Program-made: the position numbers and the translations under genes
The notes under the pieces: model-generated
Database searches by the model: none
What the model saw: only the letters and a program-made list of their open reading frames with translations
Told to the model about the DNA's origin: nothing
Assembly: GCF_010015445.1 (NCBI RefSeq)
Contig: NC_053123.1
Coordinates: 11,047,434 to 11,111,433 of the forward strand
Direction: 5' to 3'
Length of the DNA: 64,000 nucleotides
Origin: Perca fluviatilis
Lineage: Eukaryota > Chordata > Actinopteri > Perciformes > Percidae
Shown: positions 26,113-40,325 of the stretch, piece after piece
Position numbering within the stretch: the stretch's first letter is position 1
Layout: the number at the start of each line of letters is the position of its first letter

Positions 26113-27419
26113 CTGCAACAACAATAAAACACAGAACAAGATTCTAATTAAAATAGAACATTTTAGGATCAGAGTTAGGATGATGAAATGATTTTATCAT
26201 TTAATGGTTTTGCCTGCCCCTGTGACATTCTAGTGTGGTGAATCCAGTTGAAGCTTTATCATTTTGAAAAGCTAAATATCCATTGTCTAAAATTGTGACC
26301 TTTAATTCTGTCAATAAATGACTAAGTCATCTAAAATGCAATTGTTTTCGGATATAATGGTTAAAGATAACTAATGCGACTTTGCTGTTTATTAACTGAG
26401 GCGGCAAAAAAACAAAGGCTTCTGAGGATAGAGAAACATTTTCCTGTGACATCTTCATGTGTCTGACAAAACTTTAAACTACATCTATCTACAATCTATC
26501 CATATTGTTGTTAACACACATTCCGTGTATTACTTGTATTTGCACATCATTTTAACATTAAAGATGCATCAGAATTTCAATCAACTAAAACCTTAAAAAA
26601 CTCATTGCTCTCAAAAACTTAATTCAAAAACTTAAAAACCTCAAAAAGGTCAACATTCTTCTATTGATAAAACATGGAGACTTCACACTGTGTAATTGGC
26701 AAAGAAACGTACGCTTCTGTTAATGCTGCATCTGGATTGAACTGAGAGTGAACTAGGTTCAGTGTTCATATGCCAGGGCCTGACAAGGCAAAACGACACT
26801 GTCTCTCCCACTCACACTCTGAGATGCATTGCATGCACTGCAGCTGTCTGCCATTAGTCATGTTAAATTTCCCAGCAGTGCCTCACTTAGTTATCTGCTC
26901 TGGAGAGATGTAGAGACATGGACATCACCAGTGTGGAATGGAAATGTTACAACAATAATATAGGCTAAAACTGCAGTGTGACAACAGTTTAAGCACTGTA
27001 ACAATGCTACAGATGCTGTAAGAATAAAAAATCATTCTACGTATCAGATTATAGTTTCATTTTTTTTTTAACTACCCATTACAGCAACAGAGGCCCTGCT
27101 TTTGCGAAGCATTATAACAAAAATAATGTCATGTAATGTCATGTAATCCCCCTACCTTCAAACTGAGCAGAGGTCTGATCAGCCACACCTGTATAGGTGT
27201 GCGGGGCATTTCATGGAAATAATAAATCTGATCAACATTAGTGGCACCGACTGTGTACTGCAAAGAAAAATGCCCATTGGTTCTCAAAGAAGGCCATCAA
27301 CCATCATGAATGGATAGTTAATCAGTGATTAATAAACCTAGATGGTCGGGCCGAGCATTTTAAACTCGCAGGGAAGGTGTCCAAAGAACAGTGGCTGATT
27401 TTTTAAAGATGGGACATTG

Positions 27420-27494
27420 TGAGCAATGAGCTTCAAACTCACAATCTTTGGGTCCAAAGGAAAATATTGATCTCACTGAGCTATTCTCCAGGTG
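27420..27494 (-). mobile_element. tRNA-derived SINE head
   Basis: On the minus strand the sequence has a tRNA-like A box (TAGCTCAGTGAGATCA), an anticodon-like hairpin (CTTTGGACCCAAAG) and a B-box arm with stem TGAG/CTCA around TTTGAAG. The anticodon loop lacks T at position 33 and the acceptor stem is not intact, so it is not a working tRNA gene. The SINE body probably runs on toward 27360. Confidence 0.5.
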
Positions 27495-27599
27495 TTGACT
27501 CCTCTAGCTATTTGGGTCATACTTTATTAAGTCAGCCTGGGTTGACTCAATAACATGCCTTTCCTAAACTGGAACTGGACTGATTGTTAATCAGAATCA

Positions 27600-28273
27600 G
27601 GTGTGTTAATGCAGACGCACATAAAAAATTCCCTTTTTGAGATAAAATTCTGAAATTTTGCACACCAAATCTACAGTGATCTGATGTTGTGAATTTTGTG
27701 CATGAACGTCAAAGATTTAGTTTAGATTTAGATTTAGTAAGATATTGCAGTATTTGTTTATTTATTGTGTATTAATGCACTGTGGGCTAAATTTTTGATA
27801 TAAAAAATCTGAATGGAAAAGTTGTGGAGGACAGTCTGGAAATGAAGTTGCCCTAATTTTGTGTCAATTGAAACAAAAATGCGGAAGTGATGGACTTCAA
27901 AATTGCCACAAGGTAAAAGCAGAGCATAGTTTCTGCTCTATTGGGGCTACAGTTTGGCGTAAGTTGCGACATTGTAGCATGTACGGCCGATGTGTTGTGA
28001 ATTTTTAAAGTTTAGAATTTTAAATGGCTGCTGTAGCGCCACCATCAGGACAATTAGCACACAAAGCGCACTGATTGCATTTGGCATAGGACTGGACTTG
28101 TGTGCAAATTTTGGTGAGTTTTCGTGCATGGTAACATGGATTTCTTAGCAAGAAGTAGAAGAAGAAGAAGAATACAGGCAAATACAATAGGGTCGACACA
28201 GCTTCGTTGCTCGCCCCTAATAATACAGGCAAAAACAATAGGGTCCCAGCAGCTTCACTGCTCGGCTCCTAAT
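27600..28273 (+). repeat. Dispersed non-coding fish repeat with a duplicated 3' end
   Basis: A non-coding repeat whose right end carries two tandem copies of about 51 bp, 28171..28221 and 28222..28273. Each starts AATACAGGCAAA and ends CTAAT, with ACAATAGGGTC inside. A short GAA trinucleotide run precedes them. The class is uncertain; the left boundary is approximate. Confidence 0.5.
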
Positions 28274-29564
28274 AAACATAGGATCATATAGTCCAAGGAA
28301 TCAGACTTTCTGATTGAGCATATCTATAATGAATAAATATGGATTTTAAAAGCCTTGCCTCAATATATTTGCATGGTTTCATTTTATTCCCTGTGAATTA
28401 TGTTTTGAAAGTACGCATACTCAATTCCTCAGTTCAAGAATTAGATCACACAGCAGCATGCAGCAATTGCTGGCGTTCTCCTGTCAGTTTTTATTTTAAA
28501 TAATTTCAACTGTTTTAAATATACTTTCCCTTATGTGGCAATTTAATAACACAATAAATGTATTGCGTATGAATATAACTCTTTCACCGTAATGCACCTA
28601 ATGCATCTGGAAGGCATTAGGATGTAACATTAAGATATGCACCACGAGCACATGTATTTCATGGCATGACATGGCTTTGAGATTGTAATTCTCTTCCATG
28701 ATTTAATGTATTCTATGTTTTCTTCATTTTGTGCTAAGTAGAGTATGTTGTGTGTGGATATTGGACCGAAAACCGTGGATGAAATTACTTTTGTATTGGT
28801 GTCATGTAATTCCGTGTGGGATGGGCCACTTCGAGGCATTCAATAATTTTCTCGCATGACATAGGATGTTGGCGTGGGACTTTATGCCAGAAGTGACTAC
28901 ATTTTATGGGGTTCAAAAGTAGGTGGGACAAAAGTTTGCAGAATGGGCACTGACACGCGCCTCCAACCTATCGATAAGATTAACTCACCTTCCCCATCAC
29001 CCCTATCTATTGAAGAGGACAAAGAGGAAGGTTGAGTGTTTATCCTAGTTATCAGGCAATAAATGTTTGAGCCCTTAGCAGTAAAAAGAGCTGCAGATAA
29101 TGCTAGCAATGATCAAACTGATGCTCAAAAACACTTCTCTTAAGATTTTTACTAAACAAGTCAAATGATTCAGCAAATAATTTGATGAAAAGAGAAAAAA
29201 GTGGGTCGCTCATACACATTCATACACAAAACCATTCGGTGGTAATGCAAATGCAAACACATCATTGGAAAACACACAGATGACGGTTCTATCAGAACCT
29301 GGCCAAACACACACATTCACACGTTCATCGTCCAGGTCCCTTTAGGTTCTCTAGCTTCACTCTGGTACACTGTTGCTGGCATACAAGACATCCAACCCCT
29401 ACATATACATACAAGAGAGCCAAGAAGTGGATGAAAAACACATGAATTTTAGAGCTGCTCATATATTTTTCAAGGCCAAAGACATAAAGCCATCTTTCTC
29501 CCTCTTTCAGTGTGTGTTGTATGTATTATAAATGTGTGTGACCAGGTTCACCTGTACTTCCATT

Positions 29565-29565
29565 C

Positions 29566-29624
<59 letters not shown>

Positions 29625-29655
29625 CTTACCTACCTACCTACCTACCTACCTATCT
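29565..29655. repeat. Compound (TCTA)n/(CTAC)n microsatellite
   Basis: TCTA units to about 29620, with one TTA interruption, then CTAC/CTAT units. Confidence 0.95.
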
Positions 29656-30930
29656 AATTGTGGTTTCCCATTGTGTAAAATAGGAGGTACCTAATACAGA
29701 CTGTTTATAATATAATATAAATAAAGACAAAGGAAAATACTAAATGATTATTCATTCTGTTGAAGCAGCGTAGATGTACATTTAGAAAAACACAGTCAGC
29801 CGTGCAGCAACTGTTGACCTGCTGCTAAGGACCTGCATTATGGCTGCCAGAGGCTGCATTACATCAACTCCCCTCTCCATCCACCTCCTCCCCTTTCCTC
29901 TCCCTCTGTTGTGTTGTTTTCTCCTCTCCATACATAAACAACCTTTATGCACACAAGCCTTGTATTTAATCAGATAACCCCATACAGACATCCCCCCCCC
30001 ACAGACTAATACCACCTCATGCCACTCACCATCCTCTCTTTTCACATAGCGTTCAGCTGCAGAGCTGGTCTAGACCCCTGCTTCTATTAATAGCAAGCAC
30101 CCAGCAACCACTTCCAGCATATTGTGCATTGAGCAGCTATATCTCCAAACACGGATCAACACAGTGAAATATGACATTAAATCTCAAATATATCTTTATG
30201 GGATTACACTAATGGTCTATAACATTTATATACATCTTATAAAGGTACAAAAGCTAATTATTGTTTAACACTAGCGTGGTGCAGCTTATTCAAGATCATG
30301 GAATTTTTCTTACTGTTACCATATGGCATTAAGTACCAGTCCTCTACAGCTTGCGCAATTTTCTTGCATAGTGTGCGAGTGAGTGACTGTGAAAAATTAC
30401 TTACAAGTTCTGTCAAAATACTTAGATTTGGTAAACTCTGAGGATTAGAAATATGTTTTTTTTTAAATATTCTATCTGCCCTCATGCTTCCTTATTAGCA
30501 AAGACTAATGTGAAATATGTTAAGGTAGCAGGCTTCAAGTCTTTAGGCAGCACTGCTGCTTAAATTGCAAATTGCTTTTGCCAATTAAAAATGACAAATG
30601 TGGTCAGTGTACCACTATATCAGCTGAAGCTAATTAACAATCATTTTGTGAGTAACTTCACAAAAAGCCAAAACATAACTAGTTGGCTGTAGTCCTGTTG
30701 ATGTGCTTTCTGAGAGTCGTGGCTGTACTTAGCCAAAAACCAGTCCAAAAAAACAAGTCTACGAACCAGGCTAATCATTAAGTTATTGTAAAACTAATAA
30801 GAACGACTTAAAGTTTATTAACCACAAGGTGGTCTATATGAGTACTAAATAACACATTTGGCCCATGTTTTTGTCACTTGAACCATGCAACAGGATGCAA
30901 TGCTTACCATAGTTATGTTATTTAAATAGG

Positions 30931-31235
30931 AAACCTGAACTTGAACGTTCACTTCATTAGGTTCACCTGTACAATCTAATGCACTCCAATACAACAGCCC
31001 TGCAGCAACATCCATCTTTATGAAGCTTGTAATGTTCACTTTTGGGCGACATCATCAGAAATGTGTTAGCCTAATTCAGTTATATGTTTCGGGTGGTGGT
31101 GGTGTTGTACTGGACTCCATTATATTGAGAAGTTTTCTGTTTTTTATATTCTGTCCCCTTCGTATACTGGGGTGATGGAAAGGACAAAAACATTTTTCTC
31201 TCCATGTAATGTAGTCCAGTACAATACCACCTCTA
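30931..31235. mobile_element. Palindromic MITE-like repeat
   Basis: GGTGTTGTACTGGACTCCAT at 31099..31118 is answered by the inverted ATGTAATGTAGTCCAGTACAA at 31203..31223. A further related inverted copy (CACTCCAATACAACAGCC) lies at about 30980..31000. The interior is non-coding. The insertion boundaries and target duplication are not resolved. Confidence 0.5.
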
Positions 31236-33689
31236 ACTATGACCTCAATAATAAACATATATAAATAAATATAATTGAATTTGCACATATCAATATGGAC
31301 AAGGTAGTCCGTGAGTTGAAACTAGCCGAACTTAATGATTGAATCACTGCTTCAGCCCCTCAATATAGCACATGACACTAGCTACATGGCAACATAACTG
31401 CAGGACCTCAGTAGATCCTGCTAAACTGGGATACAGGAGTAATGCAGTGAGCAGACTCTACAGCCTGACCTTGCTTGGACACATTTATCTACATATCACA
31501 AAGGAATCATTTCGCACACAGAGCAAGAAGGGAGGAGGAAATGGAGGAATGGATGAAGAGGCCACTTGTGATGTGCAGTCTGAAGCAAGAGCACTGACAA
31601 GTAGTAAATAATGCATAGTGAGAGTAGTGAAAATGATGGAAAGAAATGTACTGTAACGTTATGTGGGAGACCATAGGATTAGTTGTATGTTTCTTGTAAA
31701 AATAAAAATAAAATGTAATACAATTTTTAATTCAACATAGTGTGTTTGTGTTTTGTGATTATTGGACAACATGTGCCAGAATCTAATTTAGCAGATTGGT
31801 TTAGCTAGCTAGCTAATGAGGTCATCATATTGTAAACCAAATCTGGACTAACTTACAAAAAGCACACAGCCACACTTATGTTACTGGTCCCTATAAATAA
31901 TGGAAGACATGTAGGCCTAATTATTATCCAAAACGTACTTTTCAATTAAAAAATGAACAGCAGGTGTGTTCAGCTGTTAATAGTGCTTAAGGTTACGTTG
32001 TTGACGTTTATTAAGTTAGCTAACGTTAGCTTCAAGAAATGGTTAGTGGCTGAACACCACCACACATCTAAAAGGAAACTTAAACTACCGGGGCATTGTT
32101 TAATCTTTCAGTGATGTTAAAATAGGAGCGGTCACTAACCTTTAAAACATTTTGCAGCTTGTCAGTCCTTTAGTTATCGTTAGGTGCTTGGCTTCCAACA
32201 GCATTTGGGACACCTCAGGTTTTTAAGCTAACTTTGACATAAGGGAGCTAGCTCTCGGCTGCTGCTGTTAACAAACATTTAGCTATCGTTAACTTAACGT
32301 TATTCAGTCCATTTCTGTGGTGAAGAAGTTGAGACCTACCTAGCTATGTTTATCAACAAAATTACTTATTTTCCTGAGGTGGCACCAAACATAAACACAA
32401 TGGCCAGTAGATAATTTGACATTTAACATTTCTTTCTGTCTTTCTGAGCTCTCTCAGCAGTTTTCGGCTGGGTGGGTGCGCGGGTCCACTCCACCGCAGT
32501 ACATATCCACGCGCCAGACCATGGATGTTGATGATGTAGCAAGAGAGACGAGCTTTGCTAATATCAATATAGAGGAGCTTAGCTATAGCCATAAAGTGCC
32601 ACAATGCAACGCTCTCTTAAAGGGAAACGTTTATTTATAGTTGCTGTCTTTCAAAAGAACGACAGAGCAGGAGCGGATTGCCATCAATTGATATTGACAT
32701 TGCATGTTTACACCATATAGATGCAATCATGTTATATTAATCATTAGATCACAGACCAAGCAAAAATGTTGACATTTAAAGGGAAAAATCAGTAATGAAA
32801 CAGTTGTTAAAAGTCAGAGGGTTGTAGGTTGCCAGGGGAAAATATGAATAGTGGTAATAAGAATTATACACAATAAACATCACCAAAGCAAAGGCTGATC
32901 TTTTGTTTTTCTCAATTAAAGGTGATCAACATTATTTAGTGGTAGCCTAAATGGCAAAAATGCTTCAATATCACTTACATTTTAGTGGACAGTGGTGATA
33001 ATCTTGGAATAAGAATTTGGTCAGTTAAACATGCAGGTGGTTACAGTGTTTTAACTGCATTAGAAATGAGAAACACATGAACATAAATGGCACTCTTGAC
33101 TCCAGCTGGGGACCAAGTAAAGAGCGTGGAACTAAGGTGTGTTTAAGGTGTTTAACAATATGCATGCAGTTTGTTTTAGTGCCTCTGCATCAGGTGTTTT
33201 AGCATCTGTCCCCTCAGGCTAAACGTCAGGATGAGAGACAGGTGTGCAGAGAAAAGTAGAGTATTCCTGTCACATACAAATTTTCCAATTTATAAAGACT
33301 TACAAAGTCAGACCGCCCATCATACAAACAAAGATACACGAGGCTTCCCCCACCGGTGTTTGAAGGGAAATATTTTGAGGTTGCTCTAAAATTCCTTTGA
33401 TCTCATCAGGAGCAGCCCAAAATAAAAAAAGAGGCAAATCAGAACGTGGGTAGAAGAGAAGACGTCTGGGGGAGGAGTGGAAGAGGAGATCAGGGGTTTC
33501 AGAATGTGTGAAACGAGTTGAACCACATAGTGGTTACTTAACACAGCAGGATCCAATTCATGACTTATCAGATGCTCTTGCCTGTATTTTCTAACCAGTG
33601 GTCTATCGTTTATTGTTTAGATACTCATCAGGTCTACCTCAGGGTCCAGAACAATTTGTTTGTGCAAGTTCAGCACACTGTGGTGTAAT

Positions 33690-34040
33690 TTGTTGCGATG
33701 CTGTAATGCTATGTGGAGAGGAATCCGCCGACACTGTTTCTTGATTATAAAGGTTTATTCACATTCAAGAAATCAGCATCATGTACAAGCCCTGCAGAGC
33801 TCGGAGAGGACCTGTTTTCCCAATTCTCCAGTGGTCCTCTGGCTTTCTTTGTTTGAACATGGTATATATTCTATAACATAGATGGGGGAGGAAACAATAC
33901 TTTGACCAATGGCTACAAGCCAACTGGCTCTATCTCGGAAGGCCATTGATAATGCATCCCAGATGTTTCCAAAGAGGTGTCTTCTGAAAGTAGAGTAAAG
34001 TTCATACAAGGTCTCCTGTCGAATCTTAGATACCAGTCCT
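33690..34040 (-). mobile_element. LTR-like segment on the minus strand (possible solo LTR)
   Basis: Read on the minus strand there is a CCATTGG motif, a TATA-like ATAGAATATATACC at about 33865, then AATAAACC (about 33755) and a short tail ending GCATCGCAACA. That order fits U3-R-U5. No matching target duplication could be found, so the ends are approximate and the call is tentative. Confidence 0.4.
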
Positions 34041-34549
34041 AAATGTTCAGATAAAGCTCAAATACATGTTATATAGAATTATCAGATGAAATAGGTTGAA
34101 AATACACCTCAACACAATTAACATGTCCAAACCTGCAAGAGTTAAAAAAGAAAAGAAAAGTGCTTTCTTTTGTTCTTTTGGTCGCACTTTTCAACATCTG
34201 GGATTCGTATAACTGTTTTGTAAAAGGTCTCTGTCTTTGAATATGTTTATAATGGAACTTGAAATATAGTTATTGAAATGAAGCTGAAACAGTTATACCT
34301 AATCTAGATGTCAATCTGCAGTTTTTCATCTGATTTAGTCATTCACAGTTTATTCATTTATTTATTTTTACCGCATCACCAAAACAGCTGCTTACTGGGA
34401 GCTCTACATAGCATATGTGGGCTAAATGGTAGATTCATATGTATTTTAACCTGCATTAAGCAAGGTTTTTGACTGACATAGTATCACCTCGTTTAGTTGA
34501 TATAGCTAACATGTTAGCAAATAATTGCCTCTCTCTCTTTTTAGCTGTG

Positions 34550-34650
34550 TTTTGGACTCCACCTACCCCTGACGGAAATATCTGGCTCTCCACTATGTTC
34601 ACCAGATCTCACTAACTTCTTTTCGTTTGTTGCTGGGCAGGTAATGTACC
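34550..34650 (+). repeat. Fragment of dispersed repeat family B
   Basis: It shares the order GAAATAT-GGCTCT, CCACTATGTTCACCA and TGCTGGGCAGGTA with the longer copy at about 41230..41400. Confidence 0.4.
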
Positions 34651-37469
34651 GAAGGTTTTGTCAGAACTGGGATCAACGCTGATGAGAGCTTTGAGAATGA
34701 CCAACACATTAAAAATGTGATCTGTAAAAAGAGGGGGAAGTGGTTCAATACTTGAGTGAACCCTATCACATTACACATAGTCATCTGACCCATTGTCAAT
34801 ATAAAAATATTAATTATAGCAGCTTTAAGCTTTTTCTCAGGCACAGGAAGTAATGCGTCCATGAACTCACTTTATTGACAGAAAATACAACAACAAAACA
34901 CTTGCACTTTCATTGACAGGTGATCTGAACCACCGCTGGAATTAGTGCACCAAAAATTGAGAAATAACCCCAAATCACTTTATAACAAAGGGTACGAGGT
35001 TATGCTGTAGCAGGCAAATATGATATTTTGATGATTAAAAACTGTCCTCTGTGTTTTTATCCTCAGTGTTTTTTCCATGAATAAAGCAAGTCATGGTTGC
35101 ACGGTGGGATTCTTTATCACGCTGAAAGCCAAAGGATGAAGGGAAGGACTATCATTGATCACTGAGGCTGAGGGCTGATAATAAGCACTTCCCCCATGTG
35201 CTTGCTGCACGGCACATGAATGCACACAGAACAGCACACGAATGCGAACAGGGTGAGAATGCAGTGCCAGTGTGAGAGCTCGGAAATATGATAACGAATG
35301 AATGAGCCTTGATAAGCTTCCCTTCCTGCTCACTGTAGTGGGCTCATTTGTCTCAGAGTTGCAGGCTACAAAGTGTTACGTGTGGCCAGAGGGAGTGGGG
35401 GAGGGCCACTTGTATGTATATATGTGTCATTTATATTGCATCAAAGTACTGTATGATTGTTTCTTTTTGTTGGAGGGATGAATATGTATACATAACCACA
35501 CACGGACTTATGAAAATACTGCACAGACAAGTACAGATAGGTACAGCGTGCAGTCGTTTTTTTCTGGTAGCATTTAACTCTTCAAGGGTCAAATGTGCTG
35601 AATGTTAAGCATGTGTCTCTTCAGATGAAAGCGTGGGCTTAACAGCCACATACACATAATTTGTATTTCACAAGTGCAGAGCAATCGTCTCTGTTTGGGT
35701 GTGGAGGAGGTGATTGTTGTGATTGCACGCTGGGGCTTCGTGTTGTGCTTTCATGCAGACGTGGGGTCAGAAACCTGCCATGTGTAGATGCACAGTACTG
35801 TATATGTGGTTTCACCTTTTAACCACTACAGCAGGCTTGTCAGGGAATTAGCCATGGAATCAGCATCATGCCTTAGGCTTGATAGAAAAAGTAGGAGTGG
35901 ACAAAATAGTCACGCATTACTACGACAGCCCCCTTTACAATCACAGAGAAGAACCCACATTCACACATGGTTGGTTTTCAAAAGTTTTTTTTTTTTTGTT
36001 TTTTTTGCATGTTTTAAATAGCTGCCTGATTTTTATGACAGTAAATTTGAAACTGATGTGAATGTCATCTTTACTTGTCAGGCTGTGTTGAGCTAATGTG
36101 ATTAGCTTGAGTGAATATTTAGATAAAGATAAATTGATTACTTTGTTTTTAAAGTAATAATCACTAAACATGCATTAGATTGTGCTTGATATGTATTCTG
36201 AATACACTGTCTCTTACTTAGTGAATACACTGTTTGCACTTTCCACCTGAATTTCAAAAAGACGAGCTGTGTTTCTATTATAAAACAAAAAAACTCAACT
36301 CCGGCTTCGGCATACACCCTTTAGATACTTCTAGAGAGACATCAAGTAAATGAGGTTTGTCAAGTGCTTGAGAGTACTGTAGCACTTGAAAGCAGAGGGA
36401 TCCACTAACCACTCAGATAGGCAGGGGAGAATGTTGGTTTAAAGCTTTTTAGCACAGCAGTTCCAAGTGGATTGTTTTCCATAATACATTTTCAACTTAG
36501 CAGTCTAGTCATGAACTAAAACATTGTGTTAGTTTTTGCCCATATCTTCTTCCACAGTAAAATACACAGAAAGGGCAATACTGGAAATGGGTCAACTGTG
36601 GATTTAATATGATTGACAATGTAGTAAACCATTGATTCACGCTAAAACAACCACAATCCTCTTTCTCCCTAGAACATGATGTAGCCAGAGAAACACAAGC
36701 AATGATAGTATATATAACAAACAAAAATGCATTGGGGCCTTTGAGAAAAGGGTGGGGCCCTGAAAGTAGCCGAGAGTGGTTTACCTTCATAACATTCATG
36801 GTTATAACTTGACTGGTAAAGATAAAAAGAAAACACTTTTCTGTTAGAAATAAATCTATATTTGACTAGAATTTTGTTCTCACTAGGAGCCACACATCAC
36901 ACAAAAGAGGCATTACTGCAGTGGTTGATTAAGCGCTGCAAAATGAAACCAGACTTCATGAGAGCGAAGTGATGGAAAATTGAGCGAAATGAAGGGCTGT
37001 TTGAAAAGCTCACTCCATTATATTTGCACAGCATGAGGTCAGGCAGGCAGTCTGCTGTCACCTAAAAACAAAACAGTTTGAAAGCCCACACAAAATCAAG
37101 AGGCGACTATTTCTCTTTATCAAACACACACTGTCACATACAGAAAAACTAATGTAGAATATGATACAATAGAATAGAACATGTTTTTATACCACAGCTA
37201 CTATCTCAGTGGGTTCTACTGCTGTTCTTTTGAGCACTTTATTGCAGTATTGTAATAATGCTTTATTTTTTTAATCATGCCACACAGCCAGAAACATATT
37301 CTTTTGGTGTTTCAATGTTATTTTAATATGTTCATGTAATTTCTTCATGTAATTTCTTCCATAGAATTATATCATTTTTAGAAAATAATTAGTAAGGCAG
37401 ATGTCTCCTCAAGCATGAAAAATAAGCTTTATTAAGTGATTTGTTGGAATAAATACTGGATACGGAACA

Positions 37470-37475
37470 CACACA

Positions 37476-37547
<72 letters not shown>

Positions 37548-37549
37548 CT
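37470..37549. repeat. (GCAC)n/(CA)n microsatellite
   Basis: About fifteen GCAC/CACG units flanked by CA units. The Ala-Arg-Thr-His reading frame across it is an artefact. Confidence 0.95.
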
Positions 37550-37939
37550 GTACTTCTTGAAAACCTATCTCCTCTGTCTCACTTCAATATAGTTAACCAA
37601 ACGTTTTTCCTCTCTTATTGCTGCTTCCGAGATCTTTTCTTTTCAGTCTGACATCAACTCATTCTTAATTGATCCCACACTGTGGCTTCTGAGAGACAGT
37701 TGAAACATGGTAATGAGAGACTAGCTGGAAGTCAACCCACAGAGTCATCACATCCATGAGAGCTCGTGGGGTCGCCTTTGAGGGAGTGAGGTGATGTCAT
37801 TTATCATCATGTATCATACAGTCAGAGGAGAAGACAAACTATGGAACAAGCTAACATTATGAAAAAATCAATCATTGGTCAAATAAATCAGTTCCCAGTC
37901 TCTCACTGTTTTTCTACTACAATAATAGTGTACAGCTAC

Positions 37940-38400
37940 ACCAGCTGCTCTGTGATGCAATACTAAGGCACAGTATTGCTTTTAGCTTAATGCCAACATC
38001 AGCGTTCTACATGTTCACTAATGACAATGCTAATGTTGTATCAAAGCCGGTATACTTATTAGAAATTCTTTGGTAATATGTAGGAAGTTTACCATCTTCA
38101 CCGTCTCAGTTTTGCGCTTTAGCATGTTACCATAACATTTAGCGTCAAACACAAGGTACAGCTGAGGCTGTAATTATGATTTGTCCTGTGGGAGCCATGA
38201 ATGTCTACACCTTTGGTACCAATTCATCAAGTAGATAAGGAGGTATTTAACAGGATAAATGAAAACTTTGACCTGCTGATGTCAGGGGATAACCAAAGTC
38301 AGAGGGCTTCATCCTCTGGGGAACATAAATGTCTATACCAAAGTTTTATTACAATCCATTTAAAAGTTGTTGAGATATTTCAGTCTGAACCAACCAACTG
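37940..38400 (-). repeat. Dispersed repeat family A, two partial copies
   Basis: Two minus-strand copies of the CCATGAATGTCTACACC-type block occur (about 38190..38212 and 38318..38345). The right copy continues through AAAAGTTGTTGAGATATTTC, as in other family A members. Non-coding. Confidence 0.5.
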
Positions 38401-39165
38401 ACCTTGCATCCCAGAAACACGCTGCCATCATCTTCATTAAACACAAAATATCAGTTTTAGAAGAATCAAAACTTATGCATCTTACAGGGTATTACAAGTC
38501 CTCCTTAAATATCAATTTGTGTCCCTGGCTGCAAAATGTGGCACAAAAAACTAAATTATTCTATAAAATTAGTCATTCTGAATCGTTCTGATTACCTAAA
38601 TGAAAAAAGAAAGGATTTTTTAATTTTTTTTACAATGAAATCTATTTTTAAATCTGATTGTGCTGGTGTTATGAGTAATCATAAATCCCCTTTTGAGTTT
38701 AATAATTTATTAACAGAGATTAGAAATGTGAATGGGGTCAAGATGTCTCCGTAGTGCGCTTAACAAGCTGCCGATCCAAAAAATATTAAAAAACACTTAC
38801 AACCTAATTGAGTTCAGACATGAATTTTCAACTGCAGAGACATGAGACTACCAGTAAAACAGCATCTTTCATTTCTCTAAACATAACTTATGTTTGTGTA
38901 TTCCTGACAAGCGACCTCTTATGGTCATGCAAATAATAATAGTTCTCTTTGAGAAGCAAAGGTGGAAGTAACGTTTTTAAACCTCTTATGGAAGAGTTTT
39001 CTGTGGATGTTTGGACAGACTAAGTGACTGAGTTCCACACTGAAGAGCCTTTTCTCCTTAAATACTGTAATACGCATGCACTATCTTCTGTTAGCTTTGA
39101 CTTTGTATTTAAATTTGTTTTGTCCATGCAGAAACAAGTGTGGGTACAGAACTTTTGTAGTTTAT

Positions 39166-39169
39166 ATAC

Positions 39170-39212
<43 letters not shown>

Positions 39213-39213
39213 T
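39166..39213. repeat. (TA)n microsatellite
   Basis: A TA dinucleotide run followed by imperfect TATAGAT units to about 39250. Confidence 0.9.
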
Positions 39214-39780
39214 ATATAGATAGATTATATAGATTATATATATAGATGATTATCACAGAAACATGACTGAACATACAGCAGCTAGCAGCTAACAGGGCGA
39301 GCTAGCTACCAGCAGGATAGAGACAGGGTAGGTGAATTTAAACAATGTCTGAGTTGAAAACGCATCTTTTTTTCACATAAGGGCCCTGTTCATGTTGCAC
39401 AGACATTTTAATTGCATTACGTGTCTGTTAAGAGGCACAAAGGCACTCTAAAACTTGCCCTGACAACTGCTGTTTTAGCTGAGTGGAAGCTCATAGACAT
39501 AGCTGCAGCTACTCCGTGTTGACCGCACAGATTCGGCTCGTTTTTTTGTCTATCGACTGTACTCGCCTATTTATAGCGATCAAGATTAACATAAAAATTG
39601 GCCGGAATTCTCCTTTAAGTTTCTGTCCCAAGTTTACTAGTGTCTGATCACAAAGCTACATACCTTAATGTTGAAGGATCCCTGCCTGGCATAGTTAGTA
39701 CTACTTCATCGTCAATTTAAGTCACGAAGCAGAAATCCATTCAAGTATGTGCTCATCTGTCAGACTAAGGTAACATTTAT

Positions 39781-39915
39781 AAATCTTATTTTTTACATTT
39801 TTTTTTTTTTTTTTTTTTAAAAAATTTTTTTTTTATTTTTTATTTTTAATTTTTTTTTTTAAAATAATTACTTTTTTTTTTTAAAAATATTTTTTTTTTA
39901 AAAAAAAAAAAAATA
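39781..39915. repeat. Noisy A/T homopolymer block
   Basis: Irregular alternation of long T and A runs with almost no G or C. It resembles the blocks at 22158..22247 and 55740..55832. It is probably low-quality consensus over a simple repeat, but a real AT-rich satellite cannot be excluded. Confidence 0.6.
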
Positions 39916-40325
39916 AAGACTTTCTAGATTGCAAATGACAGTCACTATGGCAGGCGCTGGCAATGATTAGCGTTAAACATCTGGCTGTTTGTGGTTTTCC
40001 AACTGTGAAGAGCTTCTATTTTCAGATAAACAGGCTGTATACAGCATTTTTGTAATTCAGTGCAATAGCCTTACTACTTTTGCAAAGCTTATTATTTTGT
40101 TGACACTGTCATAGAGGGGATTTTTTTGGATTCTGTGGTAATTTTTAAGGCTCTTTTTTGTGTTGTTGTATTGGACCATTAATAATTGGCCACTCGGGGG
40201 CAGCAGAAACAACCTTTGAACACAACATTGATTGGGGCGGGGGAATCAATACAGCATAGTATCGCGATATTTTCCGGGGCAATACTGTATCGATACACAG
40301 ACACCAAGTATTGATCTATTATTAT

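Noticed and set aside
33690..34040. Full endogenous retrovirus or gypsy element
   Set aside because: Only LTR-like signals are seen; no gag, protease, polymerase or envelope reading frames occur nearby.
37470..37549. Regular repeats that might suggest a CRISPR array
   Set aside because: Simple GCAC units without spacers, in a vertebrate genome.
39585..39618. GGCCGGAATTCTCCTTTAAG as the right end of a TTAA MITE
   Set aside because: No matching inverted left end with TTAA was found within about 500 bp, so an element could not be defined.
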